From the NCBI RefSeq assembly GCF_016862915.1, contig NZ_BONW01000004.1, positions 186,001 through 250,000 of the forward strand: a stretch of DNA of 64,000 nucleotides, read 5' to 3'. Positions 44,430 through 53,548 of this stretch are shown piece after piece. Source of the DNA: Plantactinospora endophytica. GTDB taxonomy: Bacteria; Actinomycetota; Actinomycetes; Mycobacteriales; Micromonosporaceae. A program made the translations under genes and the position numbers. Numbering within the stretch: position 1 is the first letter of the stretch; each line of letters opens with the position of its first letter. The notes beneath the pieces are model-generated. The model did no database searches. It had not been told where the DNA came from and was given only the letters and a program-made list of their open reading frames with translations.

Positions 44430-45494
44430 CTGTTGCTGGTGGCCCGGTGGTGGCTGAACCGGCGGCGTAGCCGGGCGGCGGTCACCGTTTCCAGCATCGC
44501 GTTGATCCGGGCCGCGCTGCCCGGCCGTACCTCGTGGCGCCGCCGCATCCCGGTCTTCCTCTTCCTCGCCGGACTGCTCGCGCTGGCGGCCGGGCTGGCC
44601 CGGCCGCAGGCGTCGGTGGCGGTGCCGTCGAACGACACCTCGATCCTGCTGGCGCTGGACGTCTCCGGTTCGATGTGCAGCACCGACGTCGCGCCGAACC
44701 GGCTGGCCGTGGCGAGCGACGCGGCCCGCGACTTCATCGAGGCACAGGACGGCGAGACCCGGATCGGTCTGGTCGCGTTCTCCGGGATCGCCGCCCTGGT
44801 GGTGCCGCCGACCAGCGACAAGAAGGCGTTGCTCGACGCGATCGGCACCCTCACCACCGCCCGGGGTACGGCGATCGGCCAGGCGATCCTGGCCGCCATC
44901 GACGCGATCGCCGAGACGAACCCGAACGTCGCCGCGACCGGTGTCGACCTCGGTGACGTCAGCCCTGACTCGCTCGGCGAGCACCAGCCGGACACCATCG
45001 TCGTGCTCACCGACGGCTCGAACACCACCGGCGTCGACCCGGTCACCGCCGCCGAACAGGCCGCCGCCCGCCGGCTGCGGGTCTACACGATCGGGTTCGG
45101 CACCACCGAGCCCGCCCCGATGGTCTGTACACCCGACCAGATCGGCGGCGAGCCCGCCTTCGGCGGCGGCCCGCGCGGCGAGGTCTTCGGTGGCGGGGGC
45201 CGGTTCCGCCGGGAGATCGACGAGGACGCGCTGACCCGGGTCGCGGACGTCTCGGGCGGGCGCTACTTCCGGGCCGAGGACGCCGGCGAGCTGACCGAGG
45301 TACTCGCCGACCTGCCCCGGGAGTTCGGTCTGCGTAAGCAGGACGTCGAGATCAGTGTCTGGTTCGTCCTCGCCGGAGGGTTGCTGGCCTTCACGGGTGT
45401 CGGGCTCGCGCTCTGGTGGAATCGGGTCCCGGGCCGGCGGGCAGCGGTACCGACCGGGGCCGGCGCCCGGCCAGCACCAGGACGGCGCCCGTGA
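44382..45494 (+). CDS. BatA-like VWA membrane protein 2
   Basis: 370 residues. TM at about 5-25 and 57-75, then a VWA domain with MIDAS DVSGSMCSTD (about 92-101) and VVLTDGSNTTG. A long Gly-rich loop (GGGPRGEVFGGGGRF) follows, then a C-terminal TM (WFVLAGGLLAFTGVGLALWW) and a basic tail. It is paralogous to the preceding VWA protein and coded in the same operon. The start is coupled by TGATG to the duplicated mini-ORF. The last gene of the operon. Confidence 0.9.
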   Translation: MSLSWPWALLALLAVPLLLVARWWLNRRRSRAAVTVSSIALIRAALPGRTSWRRRIPVFLFLAGLLALAAGLARPQASVAVPSNDTSILLALDVSGSMCSTDVAPNRLAVASDAARDFIEAQDGETRIGLVAFSGIAALVVPPTSDKKALLDAIGTLTTARGTAIGQAILAAIDAIAETNPNVAATGVDLGDVSPDSLGEHQPDTIVVLTDGSNTTGVDPVTAAEQAAARRLRVYTIGFGTTEPAPMVCTPDQIGGEPAFGGGPRGEVFGGGGRFRREIDEDALTRVADVSGGRYFRAEDAGELTEVLADLPREFGLRKQDVEISVWFVLAGGLLAFTGVGLALWWNRVPGRRAAVPTGAGARPAPGRRP

Positions 45495-45543
45495 CGAGCC
45501 CTGGTTCGCCGGCCGAGGTGAACACTCCTCATCGGACCGGACC

Positions 45544-45564
45544 AAAGTGATAAATGGTCACTTT
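45544..45564. promoter_or_regulatory. Inverted repeat upstream of the SulP-carbonic anhydrase gene
   Basis: AAAGTGA-TAAATGG-TCACTTT, perfect 7-bp arms in an unusually AT-rich patch 147 nt before the start. A candidate -10 TAGAAT lies at 45587-45592. It is a possible operator for a CO2- or bicarbonate-linked regulator. Confidence 0.5.
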
Positions 45565-45710
45565 AGGGAATGTGGGTACTTAACGCTAGAATTCTGACGG
45601 GCAGTGACGCCTCCCTCCACAACCCAATTGTCGGGACCGGCATCGGATACGGATGCCGCTCGGAACCCCACTCCGCCGCCGTGAACCGGAGCGGAGCCGG
45701 AGGAGGCATC

Positions 45711-48050
45711 ATGTTGCCGATGTCGATCGGCCTGGCCGACACATCCACCCGACTCCGCAGCTGGATTCGCGGAAACCTGCGGTACGACCTACCGGCCTCG
45801 CTCGTCGTCTTCCTGGTCGCCGTGCCGCTGTCGCTGGGCATCGCCGCCGCCTCCGACGCCCCGGTGGCGGCCGGGCTGATCGCGGCCGTGGTCGGCGGGG
45901 TGGTCGCCGGTCTGCTCGGCGGCTCCGCGCTCCAGGTCACCGGCCCGGCGGCCGGCCTGACGGTGGTCGTCGCGGAACTGGTCGGCCGGTTCGGCTGGGC
46001 GGCCACCTGCGCGATCACCGTTGCGGCCGGGCTGTTGCAGGTCGCGTTCGGGCTGTGCCGGGTCGCCCGGACCGCGCTGGCCCTCTCGCCTGCCATCGTG
46101 CACGGCATGCTCGCCGGGATCGGGGTCACGATCGTCCTCGGTCAACTGCACGTACTGCTCGGCGACGAACCCGGAAGCACGCCGATCCGGAACCTCCTCG
46201 ACCTGCCCGCCCAGTTGGCGAACCTGCACGACCACGCGGCGCTGATCGGGCTGACCGTGATCGGCCTGCTGGTCCTCTGGCCCCGGCTGCCGGGACCGGT
46301 ACGTCGGATACCCGGCCCGCTGGTCGCCGTCACCCTGGCCACCCTCGCCGCCGTGGTCTGGAACGACGTCGACCTGGCCCGGGTGGAGATGCCCGGGTCA
46401 CTGCTGGCCGCCGTACACCTGCCGGCGCTGCCCGACGGGGACTGGTCGGCCGTCGTCGCCGCCGTACTGACCGTTGCCGTGATCGCCAGCGTGGAGAGCC
46501 TGCTCTCGGCCACCGCGGTCGACCGGCTGGCCGCCGACCGGGCCGCCCCGGGCGACCGTCCGCCCAGGCCGACCAACCTGGATCGGGAGATGATCGGCCA
46601 GGGGGTGGCGAACAGCCTCTCCGGCCTGCTCGGCGGGTTGCCGGTCACCGGGGTCATCGTGCGCAGCTCCACGAACGTCAACGCGGGAGCCCGGACCCGG
46701 GGTTCGGCCGTCCTGCACGGGGTGTGGGTGCTGCTCTTCGCGGTGCTGCTCGTCGTACTCGTCGAGCGGATCCCGATGGCCGCGCTGGCCGGGCTGCTCG
46801 TCGTGGTGGGCCTGCAACTGGTGAAGATCTCCGACATCCAGCGGGTACGCCGGCACCGCGAACTGGCCGTCTACGTCGCCACCGCGCTCGGCGTGGTGGT
46901 CTTCAACCTGCTGGAGGGCGTACTCATCGGACTCGCCCTGGCGGTCGTACTGATCCTTCGCCGGGTGGTCTGGGCGAGGGTGCACGCCGAGCGGGTACGC
47001 GCCACCCCGGCGGGTCGCGAGCACTGGTCCGTGCACGTCGAGGGGACGCTGAGCTTCCTCGCCATCCCACGGCTCTCCGTCGTGCTCGGCCGGGTGCCGC
47101 CGGGCAGTGCGGTCGAACTGGAACTGGCCACCGACTACCTGGACCACGCGGCCTTCGACCACCTCGACGGCTGGGTACGCCAACACGAGACCACCGGCGG
47201 CAGCGTGCATCTGGACCAGGTCGGTCCCGCCGCCCTGCGTGGCGACCAGCCCCGGCCGCGCCGCCGGATCCACGCCCTGGTGCCGCCGCGCTGGTTCTCG
47301 CCCTGGTCGAGTTGGCAGGCCCGGCATCCGGACAACGGCGGCGAGCCGCACCTTTCCGAACAGGCGGACTCGCCGCAGGCCGCGCTCCGGCCGCTGCACG
47401 TCGGGGTACGCGAGTACCACCGCCGCTCGGCCGCCCGGCTGTTGCCGTTCCTGACCGAGCTGACCGGCCGGCATCGGCCGAACAGTCTCTTTCTGACCTG
47501 TGCGGACGCCCGGATCGTGCCGAACGTGATCACCAGCAGCGGGCCGGGTGACCTCTTCACGGTGCGCAACATCGGCAACCTCGTCCCCACCGACCACGTC
47601 GCGGAGTCCTCGGTCGCCGCCGCCGTCTCGTACGCCGTCGACGTGCTCTCCGTGCCGCTGCTGCTGGTCTGCGGGCACTCCGGCTGCGGCGCCATGCAGG
47701 GGCTGCTGGGCGGACGCGCCGAGGAGGAGAGTCACGTCGGGCGGTGGCTGCGTTGGGGACGGCCGAGCCTGGCGGCCTGGCGGGCCGGGCATCCGGTCGG
47801 TTCGGCCGCCGTCGCCGACGGGCGCGCCGAGGTGGACCAGTTGGCGATGGTGAACGTCGCCCGCCAGGTCGCGGTGCTCCGGGAGTTCCTCGCCGCCCGT
47901 GGTGTCGAACCGGGGAAGGTGTCGGTGCACGGGCTCTTCTTCGACATCCCGACCGGCCTGCTGCTGGTCCTCGACGAGCAGCGGCAGCGGTTCACCTGGC
48001 CGCCGCACCACGAGCTGGAAACCAGCGGCGCCGGCTTCGTCCGCCCGTAG
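45711..48050 (+). CDS. SulP-type bicarbonate/anion transporter fused to beta-carbonic anhydrase
   Basis: 779 residues in three parts. The SulP transporter (about 20-430) begins with LPASLVVFLVAVPLSLGIAA. A STAS-like domain follows (about 440-510, WSVHVEGTLSFLAIPR). The C-terminal beta-carbonic anhydrase (about 555-770) has zinc ligands and the Asp-Arg dyad in LTCADARIVP and CGHSGCGAM. Such fusions are thought to couple bicarbonate uptake to CO2 interconversion on the inner face. GGAGGAGG lies 6 nt before ATG 45711. The substrate could also be sulfate, but the fused anhydrase favours bicarbonate. Confidence 0.92.
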   Translation: MLPMSIGLADTSTRLRSWIRGNLRYDLPASLVVFLVAVPLSLGIAAASDAPVAAGLIAAVVGGVVAGLLGGSALQVTGPAAGLTVVVAELVGRFGWAATCAITVAAGLLQVAFGLCRVARTALALSPAIVHGMLAGIGVTIVLGQLHVLLGDEPGSTPIRNLLDLPAQLANLHDHAALIGLTVIGLLVLWPRLPGPVRRIPGPLVAVTLATLAAVVWNDVDLARVEMPGSLLAAVHLPALPDGDWSAVVAAVLTVAVIASVESLLSATAVDRLAADRAAPGDRPPRPTNLDREMIGQGVANSLSGLLGGLPVTGVIVRSSTNVNAGARTRGSAVLHGVWVLLFAVLLVVLVERIPMAALAGLLVVVGLQLVKISDIQRVRRHRELAVYVATALGVVVFNLLEGVLIGLALAVVLILRRVVWARVHAERVRATPAGREHWSVHVEGTLSFLAIPRLSVVLGRVPPGSAVELELATDYLDHAAFDHLDGWVRQHETTGGSVHLDQVGPAALRGDQPRPRRRIHALVPPRWFSPWSSWQARHPDNGGEPHLSEQADSPQAALRPLHVGVREYHRRSAARLLPFLTELTGRHRPNSLFLTCADARIVPNVITSSGPGDLFTVRNIGNLVPTDHVAESSVAAAVSYAVDVLSVPLLLVCGHSGCGAMQGLLGGRAEEESHVGRWLRWGRPSLAAWRAGHPVGSAAVADGRAEVDQLAMVNVARQVAVLREFLAARGVEPGKVSVHGLFFDIPTGLLLVLDEQRQRFTWPPHHELETSGAGFVRP

Positions 48051-48356
48051 CCGGCGGAGTCGGGTGGGTTCCGGTCCCGGTCGGGCACGGCGCGGGTGGC
48101 GGCCACCGTCGCTTGTGGAATACACGACGACCCGGGGGTTGTCGCCGATATCGGCGCCCGGCACCTTCGTCGTACGCCGGGTGCTGCCGCCGACGTGTCC
48201 GTCGTACGGGTGGGGCAATGTAGTCCGGTGAGGGTGTCGGGGCAAGTGAACCCGGCATGAACTGACACCGAACTATGTGGAGTGTGCCGGATAGTGGCGC
48301 AGACAACTCCCAGCAAGCATTCAGGTTCGTGCCCACGCGGCGTACGTTCACGATTC
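48051..48356. other. Intergenic region between the two carbonic anhydrase genes
   Basis: It contains a hairpin-like CCCGGC ... GCCGGG (about 48160-48182) and, at its end, TTCAGG (48320-48325), 17 nt, TACGTT (48343-48348), a leaderless promoter for the next gene. No gene is called. Confidence 0.5.
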
Positions 48357-49073
48357 GTGAAGAACTTTCCTCGACAGTCGACCCTCTCCCGACGCTCGCT
48401 CCTCGCCGCCGGTGGCCTGACCGCCGTCGGTACCGTCGCGCTGGCCGGCCCGGCCACCGCCCAGTCGGCCGGCGACCCGCCGGTCGACAACCCGCAGGCG
48501 GCGCTGGCCCGGCTGCTGGACGGCAACCGGCGCTTCGTGCAGGGTCAAGGTCGACACCCGCACCAGTCCCCCCGACGCATCCACGACCTGGCGGCCGGGC
48601 AGGACCCGTTCGCGATCGTCGTCGGCTGCGCCGACTCCCGGGTACCCCCGGAGGTTCTCTTCGACCAGGGTCTCGGTGACCTTTTCGACAACCGGGTCGC
48701 CGGCAACATCGTTGACACAATCATGCTGGGCAGCATCGAGTACGCCGTCGAGCACTTCGCCTCGCCGCTGCTGGTGGTCCTCGGCCACGAGCGGTGCGGT
48801 GCCGTCTCCGCCGCCGTCGACACGATCGCGAGCGGTGGTACCGCCCCGGGCTCGATCCAGGCCATCGTCGAGGCGCTGCGGCCGGTCGTCGAGCCGCTGC
48901 TCGGCGGCACGGGCGACATCGTGGAGGCGGCGGTCCGGGCCAACGTGCTGGCCCAGGCGCAGCACCTGGTCGAGGCCAGCGAGATCATCGCCGAGCAGGT
49001 GCACGCCGGTCACCTGGAGATCGTCGGCGCCCGCTACGACCTGGACAACGGCCGGGTCACCCTGGTGAGCTGA
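48357..49073 (+). CDS. Tat-exported beta-carbonic anhydrase
   Basis: 238 residues. The twin-arginine signal LSRRSLLAAGG is followed by a hydrophobic stretch and GPATAQSA cleavage region (about residue 36). The beta-class domain has VVGCADSRVPPE (Cys, Asp, Arg) and LGHERCGAV (His, Cys). It interconverts CO2 and bicarbonate outside the membrane, feeding the SulP-CA transporter just upstream. TACGTT sits 8 nt before GTG 48357 with no Shine-Dalgarno, so it is leaderless. The gene's last codons and stop are part of a tandem repeat. Confidence 0.93.
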   Translation: MKNFPRQSTLSRRSLLAAGGLTAVGTVALAGPATAQSAGDPPVDNPQAALARLLDGNRRFVQGQGRHPHQSPRRIHDLAAGQDPFAIVVGCADSRVPPEVLFDQGLGDLFDNRVAGNIVDTIMLGSIEYAVEHFASPLLVVLGHERCGAVSAAVDTIASGGTAPGSIQAIVEALRPVVEPLLGGTGDIVEAAVRANVLAQAQHLVEASEIIAEQVHAGHLEIVGARYDLDNGRVTLVS

Positions 49074-49146
49074 CGTTTCGGTTCCCGGCCGGTGAGCTGA
49101 CGTTGTCTTCCCGGCCGGTGAGCTGACGTTGTGTTCCCGGCCGGCT
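49065..49146 (+). repeat. Three 26/27-bp tandem copies of the carbonic anhydrase 3' end with stop
   Basis: GGTGAGCTGACGTT recurs at 49065, 49092 and 49118, with CCCGGCC spacers. Each copy contains the TGA of the gene. Confidence 0.9.
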
Positions 49147-49172
49147 CGCCGCTCGCCGTCGAGCCGGCCGGC
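49138..49172 (+). terminator. Terminator hairpin 1 after the carbonic anhydrase gene
   Basis: CCGGCCGGCTCG (49138-49149) pairs perfectly with CGAGCCGGCCGG (49161-49172), with an 11-nt loop. Confidence 0.75.
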
Positions 49173-49181
49173 ACCGGCTGG

Positions 49182-49231
49182 GGGCTGTCTTTCGGATCCT
49201 CTCGCTTCACCGAGATCCAGGAGACAGCCCC
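49182..49231. terminator. Terminator hairpin 2, shared by convergent genes
   Basis: GGGGCTGTCT (49182-49191) and AGACAGCCCC (49222-49231), perfect 10 bp, loop 30 nt. It serves the leftward gene that ends at 49252. Confidence 0.65.
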
Positions 49232-49251
49232 TGATCCGTCCCGCCCGCGCG

Positions 49252-52206
49252 TCAGTGCTGGGGGCCGTTGGCCCGGGACCAGAGTCCCGCCCAGCCGCCC
49301 CCGGCCAGCCACGACGACGGCAGCAGCAGCCCGTGCCCCGCGATCCGGTCCCAGAACCCGTCCGGTACGGCACCCAACTCGACGGCGTCGGGCCAACTCG
49401 ACTGCCAGCTCTCGTCCCGGAGCGAGGACTGTGGAAAGCCCGGCACCCGTACCCGGCGTCGCGGCACCACGACGGTGACGCGCTCGGCTGACGGCCGGAG
49501 TACGGCGGACCCGGGAGCGGACTGTCCGGTGGCGAGGCCACTCCAGGAGGTCACCCCGAGCGCGGCGGCCCGGAGCAGCCCGGCGTGCGGCCGGGACCGC
49601 ACCGCGTTGGCCAGTTCGGGGCAGTCCTGCCGGAGCAGGGTGCCCAGGGCGGCGCGCAGGCGCAGCGCGACCAGGTCGGCGGTGCGGGCGACCGCGACGT
49701 ACCCGACCCGGGCCAGCGGCCGGAGCGAGCCGGGCAGTGGCGCGTCCAGCAGCAGCGGGGCCAGCCGGTCCGATGTGGACGACGACGGGACCCCGGCGGT
49801 GGACGGCGCCAGGGCGTGTACCGCCCGGGCCAGCGGTCGGTGCCCGCTCGCCCGCCACAGCCCGACCAGACCGGGGCCGGCCGGGTCGGCCAGGGTGAGC
49901 CGGCAGGCCCGGGCGACCGCTCCGGGCGTGGCCCGGCGCAGCGCGGTCAGCGCGTCGTGCGGATCGGCCGGCGGTGTCGTCGGTGCGCCGGCCAGTCGGG
50001 TCGCCAGCACGGCCAGCACCTCGGCCGCCGGAACGGTTTCCGGCTGGGCGAGCGTACCGGCCGCCACCTCGTCGAGCCGGCGGCCGAGGTCACGCAGCAC
50101 CCGTACGGCGGAGGCGGGCCGCCGGCCGGTCCGGGGCGTCGTCGCCCCGGTCCCGTCGTGCGGGGCGGCGCGGCGAGGCTGCGGGATGGCCCGCTCGGGA
50201 AGGGCGAGGGCGGCCATCCAGGCGCTGGTCCGGTGCAGCAGTGTCGGATCGGGGTCCTCGTTGAACCGGGCGCGGATCTCTTCGAGTCGCCAACCCCGCG
50301 CGCCGGGCCGGAGTTCGGCGTTGACCAGGATGCGGCCGTCCGGTGCGCGGAGCGCGACCAGCACGCTCCGGCCTCGGGCGGCGTCCTCGACGTAGTGCGG
50401 GCTGGCGATGCAGTTGCCCATGTAGCCGGACCAGTCCGCCAACTGCCGGGCCGTCCGGGCCAGCTCGATCCGCGCGTCGGTGCCCGGCAGCACCGTGCCG
50501 TCGAACCGCTCGACCGGAGGCGGGACGGTGAAGGCGCCGGTCAGCGCGGTGGCGATGGTGGCGTGGTCGGTCAGCCCGGCGACGAGTTCCGGCCAGGTCC
50601 GACAGCGGGGCGGGACCTGTCCGCCGAGGTCCACCAGCTGCGCGGCACCGGCGACGGCGAGCGGGATCGACTGCGGTCGGGGTACCAGTGGTTCGTCCGG
50701 CGGCGGCGGGTCGGTGGCGACGGTCGGAGCGTTCCGACCCGGGGTGACCACGGCCGTCGGATGACCGTTCAACCGGGCCAGCGCGTCGGCGAGTTCGGCG
50801 TACCAGAGCAGGTCGCCGATGGTCTCGACCTCGGCCGTCGTGCGGTCCGGTGCGGCGCGCAGCCGCGCGGCCAGCGGCGGTACCGGCTCCGCCGGAAGGA
50901 TCGGCTGCTGGTCCCAGGATGCGGGGCGGTCCGGCGACAGATAGCCGACCCGGTTCCGCCAGACCCCGAGTGAGCAGCCGGCCCAGCCGACGAGGTGTGC
51001 GCGCAGTGCGACCGAGTCCGGCTGGACGATCGCGTTGGCCAGGTGCTCCGCGACGTTCAGGACGACCCGACCGTAGTCGCCGGCTCGGGCCAGCCGTTGG
51101 CCGAGGTAGGGCGCCCACCGGCGGTCGAGCGGTTCGTCGGGCGCGGTCCGGGCGAGGATGTCCCGCAGGTACGACCCGGGTCGGGCCGGCAGGCCGGTCA
51201 GCCCGGATATCCGCCGCGCCGACATCGACACCTCGGACGGGGACAGTTCGGCGACCGCCGCCTCGATCTCGTGCCGGTGTGCGGCCAGGGCGGCGTCCAG
51301 GCCACGGTCGACCGCGCTCACCGCGACCCGGGCCAGCACCGTCGCCGCCATCGCGTCCCGGAGCACCCGGTTCGCCCGGGTCAGCCAGTACCCGGCCGAC
51401 GGCTGCCACAGCGCGGCCCGGTGCATCGTCGGCTCGCCCCACAGCTCGGTACGCAGCCGCTCGGTGAGTTCGTCCTCCTCGTACCGCCGGTAGCGGGCGG
51501 CGAGGTCGGCGGTGCGGTCCTGCCGGCCCTGCGACGCGCGCAGCCGCTCCCGCCGCAGCCGCCGCGTGCCGTGTGCGCAGACCTGCTGCCACAGGTCGGT
51601 CAGCAGGGCGAGGCGGCGCGGCCGGGGCACCTGCCGGAGTACCCGGGTCAGGTGCCCGCCGACCACCGAGGGCAGCCCGCCCGGGAACGGGTCGACGCCG
51701 TCGGGCGCTCGCAGGTCCAGCACCGTGACGAGCTGCTCCGGCCCGAGTACGTCGCTCGCCGCGACCGCGAACCGCAGCACCGGCCACCGGCGTTCGTCGA
51801 GTACGGCCTGGGCGGCGGCGCCGAGCGGCTTCGTCGCGTCCGGGCCGAACAGCGCGACGAGTACCGCCCGCCGGTCGCCGAGCCGTCCACTCAGCGCCGG
51901 CACCATCAGGGCGGCGAGTACGGCGTCGCGGCGGTCTCCGGCGGCACCCTCGGTCCGGGCCGACCGGAACCCGTCGCCGAGGTCGACGCCGGCACCGGCG
52001 GCCGGTACACCGCCGGCCGCGATCAGCCGGTGCAGTTCCGCCACGGCCCGGTCGACGGACTCCGGGGCGGCCGAGCGGGGTCCCAGCACGACCGGGCTGC
52101 CCGGGGCGAGTTCCGGGGACGGCTCGACGGACCGGCCGCGCGGTCCGGCGGTCCAGATCCGCGAGTCCGGCCCCGGCACCACCCCGCCCGACAGCCGCAA
52201 CGTCAC
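49252..52206 (-). CDS. Large uncharacterised protein with PcfJ-like motif
   Basis: 984 residues from GTG 52206, without signal peptide or TM. No known catalytic domain is evident. Residues about 640-720 resemble the PcfJ-like family: LADWSGYMGNCIASPHYVED, GRILVNAELRP and IRARFNEDPD, where the NC and the final N are the conserved features. PcfJ proteins are linked to conjugative plasmids but their function is unknown. Long helical Ala/Arg/Leu-rich flanks surround it. The open frame continues 165 nt upstream but that part is unlike protein; AGGA lies about 11 nt before GTG 52206. Divergent from nudC. Confidence 0.7.
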   Translation of the reverse strand: MTLRLSGGVVPGPDSRIWTAGPRGRSVEPSPELAPGSPVVLGPRSAAPESVDRAVAELHRLIAAGGVPAAGAGVDLGDGFRSARTEGAAGDRRDAVLAALMVPALSGRLGDRRAVLVALFGPDATKPLGAAAQAVLDERRWPVLRFAVAASDVLGPEQLVTVLDLRAPDGVDPFPGGLPSVVGGHLTRVLRQVPRPRRLALLTDLWQQVCAHGTRRLRRERLRASQGRQDRTADLAARYRRYEEDELTERLRTELWGEPTMHRAALWQPSAGYWLTRANRVLRDAMAATVLARVAVSAVDRGLDAALAAHRHEIEAAVAELSPSEVSMSARRISGLTGLPARPGSYLRDILARTAPDEPLDRRWAPYLGQRLARAGDYGRVVLNVAEHLANAIVQPDSVALRAHLVGWAGCSLGVWRNRVGYLSPDRPASWDQQPILPAEPVPPLAARLRAAPDRTTAEVETIGDLLWYAELADALARLNGHPTAVVTPGRNAPTVATDPPPPDEPLVPRPQSIPLAVAGAAQLVDLGGQVPPRCRTWPELVAGLTDHATIATALTGAFTVPPPVERFDGTVLPGTDARIELARTARQLADWSGYMGNCIASPHYVEDAARGRSVLVALRAPDGRILVNAELRPGARGWRLEEIRARFNEDPDPTLLHRTSAWMAALALPERAIPQPRRAAPHDGTGATTPRTGRRPASAVRVLRDLGRRLDEVAAGTLAQPETVPAAEVLAVLATRLAGAPTTPPADPHDALTALRRATPGAVARACRLTLADPAGPGLVGLWRASGHRPLARAVHALAPSTAGVPSSSTSDRLAPLLLDAPLPGSLRPLARVGYVAVARTADLVALRLRAALGTLLRQDCPELANAVRSRPHAGLLRAAALGVTSWSGLATGQSAPGSAVLRPSAERVTVVVPRRRVRVPGFPQSSLRDESWQSSWPDAVELGAVPDGFWDRIAGHGLLLPSSWLAGGGWAGLWSRANGPQH

Positions 52207-52453
52207 GAATTCAGGATCCTCGCACTGTCCAGCCGATTTGCCGGGCCGGAGTGCGCAGGCGTCGACATCAGCCAGCGGGCGTCCACGCCCTGCCGCCTGC
52301 CGGATGAGCACGCCCTGCCGCCTGCCGGACGAGATCTGCCCGGGTCCACGGGACAGGAAGCACCCGGGCATACCATGCGGTGATGCCGCTGATTACCTCC
52401 AACGCCTCGCAGGTCAGGTTGGCGCTACCCACCGATCGACCCGGTGGCGTCGG

Positions 52454-53374
52454 ATGCTGAGCGGCGGCGTCGTCACCGCGTACGCGGGCGGAGCCCTCGA
52501 CCGCGCGGGTGGGCTGCGGCGCGACTCCGACGGGGTGCGCCGGCTGTTCGAGAGTGACCGAGCCGAGGTCGTGCCGCTGTGGCGGGACCGGTGTCTGGTG
52601 ACGGGCGAGTCGGTGCTGCGGTTGGCCGGCGACGGTCAACACCGGTTGCCGGCCGGGATCGGCGAGCCGGTCCTCCTCGGCCTCGACGGTGACCGCCCGG
52701 TGTTCGCCGTGGACCTGACCGACCTGTCCGAGGACGAGGCGCTCGGCGTGGTCGGCGCCGACCGGACGGTGGACGTACGCCGGCTGGTGCACGGGCTCGA
52801 CCCGGCCGAGGCAGCCGTGCTCGGGTACGCCCGAGGGCTCTGCCACTGGCACCGTAACCAGCGTTTCTGCGGCACCTGCGGCAGCCCGGCACGATCGGTG
52901 CAGGGCGGTGCGGCCCGGCAGTGCACCGGCTGCGACCAGCTTCTCTTCCCACGGATCAGCCCAGCGGTGATCATGTTGGTGGAACTGCCGGGCCCGCCGG
53001 CACGCTGCCTGCTGGCCCGGCACGCCGGAGCGGGGCCGGACTCGTTCGGGCTGCTGGCCGGCTTCCTGGAGGTCGGCGAGAGCCTGGAGGACGCGGTACG
53101 GCGCGAGGTGGCCGAGGAGGCCGGCCTGGTGGTCGACTCGGTACGCTACTTCGCCTCGCAGCCGTGGCCGTTTCCGTCCGGCCTGATGGTGGGCTTCTTC
53201 GCCACCGCCCACTCCGAGGTGACCACCGTCGACGGCGAGGAACTGCTGGAGACCCGCTGGTTCAGCCGGGCGGAGTTGCGGGACCGGCGGGCGGCACGCG
53301 GCCGGCTCGGCAATCCGGACTCGATCGACCGGCTGCTGCTGGAAACCTGGCTCGACGCCCCGGACCGCTCGTAG
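52454..53374 (+). CDS. nudC: NAD+ diphosphatase / NADH pyrophosphatase (NudC-type Nudix hydrolase)
   Basis: 306 residues. A zinc ribbon CGTCGSPARS...CTGC (about 137-160), Nudix box GFLEVGESLEDAVRREVAEE (GX5EX7REUXEEXGU intact), then the NudC signature SQPWPFPSGLM. It splits NAD(H) to NMN(H) and AMP and in some bacteria removes NAD caps from RNA. It is the only ATG in frame after the last upstream stop region, with GGTGG upstream. Divergent from the PcfJ-like gene. Its stop codon lies inside a tandem repeat. Confidence 0.93.
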   Translation: MLSGGVVTAYAGGALDRAGGLRRDSDGVRRLFESDRAEVVPLWRDRCLVTGESVLRLAGDGQHRLPAGIGEPVLLGLDGDRPVFAVDLTDLSEDEALGVVGADRTVDVRRLVHGLDPAEAAVLGYARGLCHWHRNQRFCGTCGSPARSVQGGAARQCTGCDQLLFPRISPAVIMLVELPGPPARCLLARHAGAGPDSFGLLAGFLEVGESLEDAVRREVAEEAGLVVDSVRYFASQPWPFPSGLMVGFFATAHSEVTTVDGEELLETRWFSRAELRDRRAARGRLGNPDSIDRLLLETWLDAPDRS

Positions 53375-53470
53375 CTCCGGACGGCTCGTAGCTTCGGACC
53401 GCCCGTGCTCCGGACGGCTCGTAGCTCCGGACCGCGCGTGCTTCGGACCGCCGTGCTTCGGACCGCGCGG
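53361..53470 (+). repeat. About seven degenerate 15-17-bp tandem units across the nudC stop
   Basis: Units begin with CGGAC at 53361, 53378, 53395, 53411, 53428, 53444 and 53459. Unit 1 contains the nudC TAG (CTCGTAGCTC), and units 2 and 4 repeat it. Confidence 0.9.
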
Positions 53471-53548
53471 AAATGCCCGGACCACCGGGAGCCCGGAGAC
53501 GGGTGTCCCCGCCCCGCAGGATCGCGGGGCGGGGACGGCGAGCGGTGG

